A DNA stretch of 15,192 nt. Source: Candidatus Pelagibacter sp. TMED106 (GTDB lineage Bacteria; Pseudomonadota; Alphaproteobacteria; Pelagibacterales; Pelagibacteraceae). Below the pieces are notes generated by a model. It made no database searches, was not told the origin of the DNA, and worked only from the letters and a program-made list of their open reading frames with translations. The stretch spans positions 40,830-56,021 of the forward strand of contig NHFH02000018.1 of NCBI GenBank assembly GCA_002170275.2, in the 5' to 3' direction. The position numbers and the translations under genes were made by a program. Shown in pieces: positions 1 to 6,745 of this stretch (positions are counted from its first letter, which is position 1; each line of letters begins with the position of its first letter).

Positions 1-839
1 ATACCTTTTGTTTTTAATCGATTAGTTTCTGAGACTTTTTTTTCAAATTCCTCCTTATTAAATTTTTCATCTGTAACTGCATAAAATTTTTCATACTCTT
101 TTCTTAAATCTTCCAATGATTTTTTATCGATTTTCGTTTCTTCGCTACTTAAATCAAATATTCTTTTATCTGCAAAAATTTTACTTTCGCCCGTTTCTGC
201 AAGAATAACAAATTCGTGTGAAAGATTTCCTCCTATAGGTCCAGTATCAGCAGCCATGGGTATTGCTGTAAGATCTAATCTTTTAAAAGTTTTTAAATAA
301 GATAAAAAAAATTTATTATATGAAAATAAAGCCTCTTCATCAGTAACATCAAATGAGTAAGCATCTTTCATATAAAATTCTCTACATCTCATTATTCCAA
401 ACCTTGGTCTTATCTCGTCTCTAAATTTCCATTGAATATGATATAAAAGTTGAGGTAATGATTTATAGGATTTAATTGATGACCTAAAAATATCAGTCAC
501 AAGTTCTTCATTTGTAGGACCATATAACATCTCACGACTTTGACGGTCTTTAACTCTTAACATTTCTTCTCCATAATCTTCGTAACGTCCACTTTCTTTC
601 CATATTTCACTAGATTGAATCGTTGGCATTAAAATTTCTTGGGCACCAATTTTATTTTGTTCTTCTCTAACTATCTTTTCAATTTTTTTCATTACTTTAA
701 AGCCTAGGGGTAACCAAGAATATATTCCAGCTGAAGATTGTTTGATCATTCCAACCCTAAGCATTAATTGATGAGATTTAATTTTAGCTTCAGATGGGTT
801 ATTTTTTAAAATTGGTATGAATGTTTTGGATATATACAT
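1..839 (-). CDS. proS: Prolyl-tRNA synthetase, N-terminal 279 codons (3' part beyond window)
   Basis: This class II aminoacyl-tRNA synthetase charges tRNA-Pro with proline in the cytoplasm. The gene starts with ATG at 839 and runs off the window at base 1, so about 279 residues are visible. Class II motif 1 lies around residues 65-80 (EILMPTIQSSEIW), the TNEE loop at 109-112, and motif 2 at about 139-155 (FRDEIRPRFGIMRCREF). It continues into MKDAYSF and the ADTGPIGGNLSHEF segment at about 198-211. After residue 220 the sequence is short, charged and lysine-rich rather than the start of the large editing insertion of E. coli ProRS. This fits the compact alphaproteobacterial form, but the rest lies outside the window. 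It sits 36 bases downstream of rnj, the widest gap seen here. There is no clear Shine-Dalgarno sequence before the ATG. Identity is very secure; the domain-type assignment is inferred. Confidence 0.97.
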   Translation of the reverse strand, partial: MYISKTFIPILKNNPSEAKIKSHQLMLRVGMIKQSSAGIYSWLPLGFKVMKKIEKIVREEQNKIGAQEILMPTIQSSEIWKESGRYEDYGEEMLRVKDRQSREMLYGPTNEELVTDIFRSSIKSYKSLPQLLYHIQWKFRDEIRPRFGIMRCREFYMKDAYSFDVTDEEALFSYNKFFLSYLKTFKRLDLTAIPMAADTGPIGGNLSHEFVILAETGESKIFADKRIFDLSSEETKIDKKSLEDLRKEYEKFYAVTDEKFNKEEFEKKVSETNRLKTKG

Positions 840-875
840 TTTAAGTTATTATGTTTCTTAAATTAAAATATTCAA
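840..875 (-). promoter_or_regulatory. rnj-proS spacer with a weak candidate promoter
   Basis: This 36-base spacer is the longest gap between genes in the window. Read on the minus strand it holds TTGAAT (875-870), a 16-base spacer and CATAAT (853-848). These match the sigma-70 consensus boxes at 4/6 and 5/6 positions. If used, transcription would begin around 841, only a few bases before the proS ATG at 839, giving a nearly leaderless mRNA. In such AT-rich DNA matches of this quality arise often by chance, so this is a candidate only. A 6-base inverted repeat (840-845 with 857-862) lies in the same spacer, but it is made almost only of A/T pairs and is too weak to call a terminator. Confidence 0.2.
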
Positions 876-2531
876 TTAAATTCTTACTAAATTAATATTC
901 GTAAATGGCTTTTTTCCAGTTATTTCTTTTGTATATTTCCTACTAGCTATTTTTAAAGCATCTATCAAATTATGTTCTTGTTTTTTACTATTTAATGAAA
1001 AAGTTTTAGTCAATTTTTCTATTTCTTCTTCTAAGCCCCAAATAAACTCCTCAGTTTCATAAACTGGGATTCCTCTAAATGAAATAATAGGTTTTTTATA
1101 AGTATTTCCTTTTGATGAAATCAATACTGTAACTTCTAGATATCCATTAGCACTTAAATTTTTTCTATCTTTAATGGATAATGAATCCTCTTCTACGCTA
1201 ATATTTCCGTCAAGATAAAGTCTTCCACTGGGTGCTTTATCAAAAACTTTTGGTACTCCTGGGAATAATCTTACGATATCTCCATTTTCTACTTGTACTG
1301 GATTTGGTACTTTCATTTCTTTAGCAAAATTAATATGCTCTATCATATGTCTATGCTCACCGTGAACAGGAATAACACATTTTGGTTTAACCCATCCATA
1401 CATATCTTTTAAATCTTCTCTGTTTGGGTGGCCCGAAACATGAACAAATTCAGTTTCTTCAGAAATTACCTCAATGCCATCTTTAACAAGTTGATTGTGT
1501 AGTTTGTATAATTTTTTTTCATTTCCAGGTATGATTTTAGATGAAAAGATAACAGCATCATCTTTTTCAATTAATACATCTGGATGAGTATAGCTTGAGA
1601 TCCTCATCATGGCTCCCATAGGTTCTCCTTGACTTCCAGTGCATAAATAAACAATTTTTTCTCTCGAAATATTTTTAGCTTCTCTTGGATCTATTGGTTC
1701 AATTATATTCTTTAAATAACCACATTGTTTTGCAGCTTTATAGATTCGATGCATAGATCTTCCAACTAAAGAAATTTGTCTTCCAGTTTTTTCAGCACAA
1801 TAAAAAGCTGTTTCCATTCGTGCTACATTAGAGGCGAATGAAGTTATAATTATTCTTTTTTTAAGAGAACTCATAATATTTAACATATTTTTTCTTACAT
1901 CAAGTTCAGACCCTGATTTTCCATGACTAAAAACATTTGTTGAGTCACAAATCATAGCTAAAACACCTTCTTGACCAATCTCTTGTAATCTCTTTGAATT
2001 TATTTTTCCTCCTATAAGTGGATTAGGATCAACTTTCCAATCACCGGTATGAAGAATTACACCTGAAGGAGTTTCAATTCGCAATCCATTAGGTTCAAGA
2101 ATTGAATGAGTTAATGTTATATACTCTATTTTGAATGGATTTAAATTAATTGTTCCATTTAATTGAACTATTATTAATTCTTTTGTTATATCGATATGTT
2201 TTTCTTTAAATTTTTCTTTTATTAAAAGGGCAGTGAAAGGTGTTGCAAAAATTTTACATTTTAATTGAGGCCATAAATGTGCAATTGCTCCAATATGATC
2301 TTCATGAGCATGAGTTAGAACTATTCCTAATAAACTATCCTTTTTATCAACTACAAATCCTGGATCAGCATATATTAAATCGATTCCTGGTAAAGTATCA
2401 TCAGCAAAGGTAACTCCAATATCAACCATTATCCACTTATGCTCGCCAGGTTTCCCATAAGCAAATAGATTCATATTCATTCCTATTTCACCTGAACCCC
2501 CTAAAGGGCAAAATAATAATTCATTTTTCAT
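876..2531 (-). CDS. rnj: Ribonuclease J (metallo-beta-lactamase/beta-CASP RNase)
   Basis: This enzyme is a zinc-dependent RNase with endonuclease and 5'-3' exonuclease activity in its family. In alphaproteobacteria it takes part in rRNA maturation and mRNA decay. The 551-residue length is normal for the family. The metallo-beta-lactamase signature HAHEDH is at residues 74-79, with further metal-ligand candidates H142 (THSI) and D164 (TGDWK). The beta-CASP part includes CDSTN (195-199), TGSQGEP (298-304), VSGHPNREDL (365-374) and PVHGE (388-392). A C-terminal domain typical of RNase J follows. The ATG at 2531 is one base after the coaX stop and has no Shine-Dalgarno sequence nearby, so translation probably depends on coupling to coaX. 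All catalytic motifs are intact. Placement between coaX and proS is the familiar alphaproteobacterial order. Bacillus-type paralogues J1/J2 are not distinguished, so the generic symbol is used. Confidence 0.97.
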   Translation of the reverse strand: MKNELLFCPLGGSGEIGMNMNLFAYGKPGEHKWIMVDIGVTFADDTLPGIDLIYADPGFVVDKKDSLLGIVLTHAHEDHIGAIAHLWPQLKCKIFATPFTALLIKEKFKEKHIDITKELIIVQLNGTINLNPFKIEYITLTHSILEPNGLRIETPSGVILHTGDWKVDPNPLIGGKINSKRLQEIGQEGVLAMICDSTNVFSHGKSGSELDVRKNMLNIMSSLKKRIIITSFASNVARMETAFYCAEKTGRQISLVGRSMHRIYKAAKQCGYLKNIIEPIDPREAKNISREKIVYLCTGSQGEPMGAMMRISSYTHPDVLIEKDDAVIFSSKIIPGNEKKLYKLHNQLVKDGIEVISEETEFVHVSGHPNREDLKDMYGWVKPKCVIPVHGEHRHMIEHINFAKEMKVPNPVQVENGDIVRLFPGVPKVFDKAPSGRLYLDGNISVEEDSLSIKDRKNLSANGYLEVTVLISSKGNTYKKPIISFRGIPVYETEEFIWGLEEEIEKLTKTFSLNSKKQEHNLIDALKIASRKYTKEITGKKPFTNINLVRI

Positions 2532-2532
2532 A

Positions 2533-3276
2533 TTATTTAATTAAGCTTGATGCCTTTATAAGTCCGCTAATTGTAATATCTTTGTTTAAAATAACTTTAG
2601 TTTTAATCGAATTCTTAAATAAATTAGAAAATCCTCCAGTAATTATAATTTTGAAAGATTTTTTAGTCTCCTTCTTAATTAAATTAATAATATTGTCAAT
2701 TAGACCTAAATAACCCCAAAAGAATCCTGATCTAACAGCATTAATAGTATTCATCCCTAAAATTTTGTTTGTTTTTTTTAGGTCAATATGTGGAATAAGG
2801 CTTGCTTTATTTATTAAGGTGTTTAATGATAATTTTAAGCCAGGAGCTATAACTCCACCATGATAAGTATTATCTATTAAAACATCAAAAGTAGTTGCTG
2901 TTCCAAAGTCTAAAATTATAAAATTTTTTTTTGATTTTTTAATACCAATAGCATTGGCTAATCTATCTGAGCCAATTTGTTTATAATTAACTTTTATTTT
3001 AATTAATTTTCTTAAGTTAAGTTCTTTTAATTCAAAAGATTTTATTTTGTAATTTTTTTTAAAAAAATTTTTTATAATATTAAAAGTTTTTGGAACTACA
3101 CTACAAAATAAAACTTTTCTTAGTATTATTTTATTAAGTTTAAAAAAAAGAAATTTCTTTTTTAAAATTTTATAATTAATTGTTTTTGTGTTTAAAGTAA
3201 AACGTTTTAAAATTTTGTTATTATTAATTAAACAAAATTTAGTTTCTGTATTTCCAATATCACCAACTATTATCAT
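2533..3276 (-). CDS. coaX: Type III pantothenate kinase (CoaX)
   Basis: CoaX phosphorylates pantothenate with ATP, the first committed step of coenzyme A synthesis. Type III enzymes belong to the ASKHA fold and are generally insensitive to CoA feedback. With the ATG at 3276 the protein has 247 residues, close to the usual 250-260. Visible motifs are the phosphate-binding DIGNTETK (6-13), GSDRLAN (102-108), DFGTATTFD (123-131), GGVIAPG (140-146) and TGGFS (213-217). The longest reading frame opens at a TTG (3291), but that would add five residues before the conserved N-terminal strand and overlap birA by 14 bases. The ATG fits the family and leaves one base after the birA stop. The protein is unusually rich in lysine (42 of 247), and bases 3050-3085 are pure A/T, more extreme than the neighbouring nuo genes. 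All motifs are intact, so it should be active. Confidence 0.95.
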   Translation of the reverse strand: MIIVGDIGNTETKFCLINNNKILKRFTLNTKTINYKILKKKFLFFKLNKIILRKVLFCSVVPKTFNIIKNFFKKNYKIKSFELKELNLRKLIKIKVNYKQIGSDRLANAIGIKKSKKNFIILDFGTATTFDVLIDNTYHGGVIAPGLKLSLNTLINKASLIPHIDLKKTNKILGMNTINAVRSGFFWGYLGLIDNIINLIKKETKKSFKIIITGGFSNLFKNSIKTKVILNKDITISGLIKASSLIK

Positions 3277-3277
3277 A

Positions 3278-3835
3278 TTAAATCTTATCAATATTAAAAG
3301 AATTCAACTTAGAAAATTTTGGAATAGATTTTTCATAGATTCTTTTTAAATTCGTAATCATCTTTTCTTTATTAATCTTAATATTTGTATCTTTAAAAAG
3401 GTTTGTTGTTGGGTATTTTTTTATAATTGGATTTTTAATCAGATTAATTCCAATACCAACGATAATATAATCTCTATTTGATTTTGTCATTGTTTCTTGA
3501 AGTATACCTGAAATTTTTTTTCTTTTTATTAATAAATCATTTGGATTTTTAATATCAATTTTTCCTTTATAGTATTTAGACAGAAGTTTTTTTACCAGTA
3601 AACAATTAATTTTTGTCATTTTTTTAATACTAAAGTTTAATCTATTAATAGTAAAAAAAATACTTACAAATAAATTTCCCTTATAAGATTTCCACTTTTT
3701 TCCATACTGTCCTCGACCATTTTTTTGATTATCAGCGATAATCATGCCTGACTTATTTTTAGATTTTTTAATAATCTCTATGGCAAGATCATTTGTGCTG
3801 CTTATTGTTTTAAAACTAAATTTCTTTAATTTCAT
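3278..3835 (-). CDS. birA: Biotin--[acetyl-CoA-carboxylase] ligase, catalytic core only
   Basis: This biotin protein ligase activates biotin to biotinyl-5'-AMP and attaches it to the biotin carrier of carboxylases such as acetyl-CoA carboxylase. The 185 residues show an SSTND start (12-16), the biotin/adenylate loop GRGQYGKKW (40-48) followed by KGNLFVSIF, KNPND (96-100, normally KWPND; the lysine is kept), KISGILQE (107-114) and GIGIN (127-131). There is no N-terminal helix-turn-helix, so it is a monofunctional ligase and not a repressor. The C-terminal SH3-like domain of typical ligases also seems absent: the protein ends about where the catalytic domain ends, and coaX begins one base later. 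Lysine is 38 of 185 residues. The start ATG shares its A with the nuoN stop (TAATG), which implies coupled translation. Function is confident; full activity is less so because of the trimming. Confidence 0.93.
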   Translation of the reverse strand: MKLKKFSFKTISSTNDLAIEIIKKSKNKSGMIIADNQKNGRGQYGKKWKSYKGNLFVSIFFTINRLNFSIKKMTKINCLLVKKLLSKYYKGKIDIKNPNDLLIKRKKISGILQETMTKSNRDYIIVGIGINLIKNPIIKKYPTTNLFKDTNIKINKEKMITNLKRIYEKSIPKFSKLNSFNIDKI

Positions 3836-5250
3836 TAAATGATATTTATTTTAGATACTATTTCCAACAACTTGTTTGGATATATGAAATATAAAAATAA
3901 TAACAAAGTTGATAATGTTAATGATATCTTTAAAAAAATACTATGATCATCATCATATTTTTCTTTTTCTTCATCAAAGTAAATTATTTTAATAATTCTT
4001 AAATAATAAAAAGCAGCAATTACTGTAGACAGTAAACCTATAATAGCCAAGAAATACATCGATTGATCAATTACCGATTTAAATATATAAAATTTTGCAA
4101 AAAAACCCGCTAAAGGTGGTATTCCTGCTAATGAAAAAAGAATTATTAACAAAGATAATGATATAAGTGGGTGATTTTTTGAAAGTCCTGATAAGTCAGT
4201 AATGTTTTCAAAATATTGATTATTTCTTTTCAACATTAATATACAGCAAAAAAAACCTAGATTCATTACTAAATAAATCAAAATATAAATTATTGAACTT
4301 TGTATACCGTCATTAGTTCCAACACATAACCCAGCTAATGCAAATCCAATATGACTGATTGAGCTATAGGCTATTAATCTTTTTAAATTATTTTGACCAA
4401 TTGCTGCAATAGCTCCAAATATTATCGATGCTATTGATAAAAAAATAACTATAGACTGCCATTGATCGATCATATTCAAAAAAGGTACATACAAAAATCT
4501 GATAAATACAGTTAGGGCTGCTACTTTTGGAACTATGGCAAAAAATAAAGTTACAGTAGTTGGAGAGCCTTCATACACATCTGGTGCCCACATATGAAAA
4601 GGAACAGCTGAAATTTTGAATGCCAATCCAACTAATATGAAAACAAGACCAAAGGTTAAGCCGTATTCATTATTACTTAAAGACTCAGCAATAATATTAA
4701 AATTAGTCGATCCAGAAAATCCATAAATTAAAGAACAACCGTATAATAAAAGTCCTGAAGATAATGCACTTAAAACAAAATATTTAAGACCTGCTTCTGA
4801 TGATTTTAAATTATCTCTATTAAAAGATGCTAATACATATAAAGGTAAAGATTGTAATTCAAGACCCATGTAAAATACCATTAAATCATTTGAGCTTATC
4901 ATGACCATCATTCCCAATATTGAGCAGAGAATAAGTATTGAATACTCAATTTTAAATAACTCATAAACTTTTAAATATCTTGTGGATATTATTAAAACAA
5001 AAGCACCGCCGATTAGAGTAATAACTTTCATAAAAGATGATAGATAATCAATTACATAACTATTAGAAAATAAAAAAATATTTGACTCAAATTGATTATT
5101 AAAAATTAGTATAACTATTAAAAGCAAAGAAATTATTGATAAATTATGAATAATTTTTGAACTATTTTTTTTAAAAGCTCCCAATATTAATAAAAACATT
5201 GTAGATAACGAAATAAAAATTTCAGGAAAAATTAAATTTAGATTAACCAT
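3835..5250 (-). CDS. nuoN: NADH-quinone oxidoreductase subunit N
   Basis: NuoN is an antiporter-like, proton-translocating subunit of the complex I membrane arm. The 471 residues are almost all hydrophobic and fit the usual 14-helix fold. The key charged residues of the family are present: E131 in the GLELQSLPLYVL helix, K156 in EAGLKYF, K212 in FKISAVPFH with H219 and the WAPDVYEGSPT loop, and K242 in PKVAAL. They match E. coli E133, K158, K217 and K247 as I recall them. The ATG at 5250 lies within the end of nuoM (8-base overlap) and has a GAGG nine bases upstream. It is the last nuo gene; its stop overlaps the birA start by one base, so the housekeeping genes follow without a break. Nothing suggests loss of function. 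Confidence 0.98.
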   Translation of the reverse strand: MVNLNLIFPEIFISLSTMFLLILGAFKKNSSKIIHNLSIISLLLIVILIFNNQFESNIFLFSNSYVIDYLSSFMKVITLIGGAFVLIISTRYLKVYELFKIEYSILILCSILGMMVMISSNDLMVFYMGLELQSLPLYVLASFNRDNLKSSEAGLKYFVLSALSSGLLLYGCSLIYGFSGSTNFNIIAESLSNNEYGLTFGLVFILVGLAFKISAVPFHMWAPDVYEGSPTTVTLFFAIVPKVAALTVFIRFLYVPFLNMIDQWQSIVIFLSIASIIFGAIAAIGQNNLKRLIAYSSISHIGFALAGLCVGTNDGIQSSIIYILIYLVMNLGFFCCILMLKRNNQYFENITDLSGLSKNHPLISLSLLIILFSLAGIPPLAGFFAKFYIFKSVIDQSMYFLAIIGLLSTVIAAFYYLRIIKIIYFDEEKEKYDDDHSIFLKISLTLSTLLLFLYFIYPNKLLEIVSKINII

Positions 5251-6745
5251 TATTTTGAACCTCGATAATATTCATTTTTAGATTAAAGCTATACATCTCA
5301 ATTAAATCTTTTATTGAAACTTCTATACTGTTTATTAAAGGTTCAGGATAGAATCCAAAAAAAACAACAGGTATAGCTAAGCACCATAAAATAAATTTTT
5401 CTGAATTATGTAAATCTGATATTTTTAAAAGTTCTTTGTTTACTAATTTTCCAAAAATAACTCTTCTGTAAAGCCATAACATATAAGCTGCACCTAAAAT
5501 AACTCCTAGACTAGCAATAACTGCTACTAAAAAATTATCTTTAAAGGCACCCATTAAAATCAAAAATTCACCTATGAAACCACTGGTACCTGGTAAACCA
5601 ATTGCAGCAAGAGTAAAAATCATAAATAAAACAGCATAATTAGGCATTACTGAAACTAATCCCCCGTAGGTTGATATAAGTCTGGAATGAATTCTGTCAT
5701 ATACTACTCCAACACATAAGAATAAGGCTGCTGAAACAAGACCATGGCTTATCATTTGAATTATGCTTCCTTCTAAACCTTGTTGAGTAATAGTAAAAAT
5801 CCCTAAAGTAACATATCCCATATGCGCTACAGATGAATAAGCTATTAATTTTTTCATATCTTCTTGCATCAACGCCACAAATGATGTGTAAATAATTGCC
5901 ACTAAGCTCAATATATATATTAATGGAGTAAAAAATTCTGAAGCTAGAGGAAATAAACCTAAAGAAAATCTTAAGAAACCATAGCCTGCCATTTTAAGTA
6001 AAATAGCAGCAAGTAAAACTGAACCAGCAGTTGGTGCTTCAACATGTGCATCTGGTAACCAAGTATGGACTGGCCACATAGGTGTTTTAACAGCAAATGA
6101 GCTAAAGAAAGCAAGCCATAATAGATTTTGATACTTGGCATCAATTCCAAGTTCAAACAATTTTACAATATCGGTTGTACCTGAAATCAAATAAATAGAA
6201 ATTATCGCAACTAACATTAAGACTGAACCTAATAAAGTATAAAGAAAAAATTTAAATGCAGAATAAACTCTTCTATCACCTCCCCAAATACCAATTATTA
6301 AAAACATCGGTATTAATCCCGCTTCGAAAAAAAGATAAAATATAACTAAATCTAAAGAACAAAAAACACCTATCATTATACTTTCCATCGTTAGTATAGC
6401 GATAAGAAAGTCACGCAGTCTTACTTCAACTGTGTTATTAACGCAAATAATACAAAGTGGAGTAATAAAAGTAGTTAATAAAACAAACAATATTGAAATT
6501 CCATCTATTCCTACTTTGTAATTTACAAATTCTTTTAACCACTGTTTATCTTCTACAAACTGAAATTCTGATGTAGATGGATCAAATAAAAACCACAGGT
6601 AAATTGAGATTAAAAAATTTACAAATGATGTAAAAATAGCAACATATTTTATTGCATTTAATTTTTCATTATCTTTTGAGAATAATAAAAATAAGGCTCC
6701 TATAGAAGGTAATAAAATGAGAGAGGATAAAATGGGAAAATTCAT
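5243..6745 (-). CDS. nuoM: NADH-quinone oxidoreductase subunit M
   Basis: NuoM is one of the three antiporter-like proton channels of complex I, lying between NuoL and NuoN in the membrane arm. It has 500 residues, a normal length, with 14 expected membrane helices. The channel residues are seen as E141 in FYLFFEAGLIPMF, K220 in FAVKTPMWPVHTWL with H227 and the PDAHVEAPTAGSVLLA loop, and K251 in LLKMAGYGFLR. These correspond to E. coli E144, K234 and K265. The ATG at 6745 shares its A with the nuoL stop (TAATG). No Shine-Dalgarno sequence is visible upstream, so re-initiation after nuoL is likely. The end overlaps nuoN by 8 bases. A 61-codon open frame inside the gene at 5971-6156 is an out-of-frame shadow and not a gene. 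Confidence 0.98.
   Translation of the reverse strand: MNFPILSSLILLPSIGALFLLFSKDNEKLNAIKYVAIFTSFVNFLISIYLWFLFDPSTSEFQFVEDKQWLKEFVNYKVGIDGISILFVLLTTFITPLCIICVNNTVEVRLRDFLIAILTMESIMIGVFCSLDLVIFYLFFEAGLIPMFLIIGIWGGDRRVYSAFKFFLYTLLGSVLMLVAIISIYLISGTTDIVKLFELGIDAKYQNLLWLAFFSSFAVKTPMWPVHTWLPDAHVEAPTAGSVLLAAILLKMAGYGFLRFSLGLFPLASEFFTPLIYILSLVAIIYTSFVALMQEDMKKLIAYSSVAHMGYVTLGIFTITQQGLEGSIIQMISHGLVSAALFLCVGVVYDRIHSRLISTYGGLVSVMPNYAVLFMIFTLAAIGLPGTSGFIGEFLILMGAFKDNFLVAVIASLGVILGAAYMLWLYRRVIFGKLVNKELLKISDLHNSEKFILWCLAIPVVFFGFYPEPLINSIEVSIKDLIEMYSFNLKMNIIEVQNNG
5260..5263 (-). promoter_or_regulatory. Shine-Dalgarno sequence of nuoN
   Basis: GAGG on the minus strand, within the end of nuoM, lies nine bases before the nuoN ATG (5250). 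It supports a start that overlaps the upstream gene by 8 bases. Confidence 0.5.

Noticed and set aside
840..862. Inverted repeat TTTAAG/CTTAAA between rnj and proS as a terminator
   Set aside because: Six-base, mostly A/T stem with no following T run on the coding strand; expected by chance at this base composition.
3053..3073. T8-A7-T6 palindromic tract that could fold into a hairpin
   Set aside because: Lies inside coaX, encodes an in-frame Lys/Asn/Phe stretch, and a stem made only of A/T pairs would be too weak for a terminator.
5971..6156. 61-codon open frame on the minus strand within nuoM
   Set aside because: It is in another frame of a clearly coding gene, has no family features and no own ribosome binding site; a shadow of nuoM.
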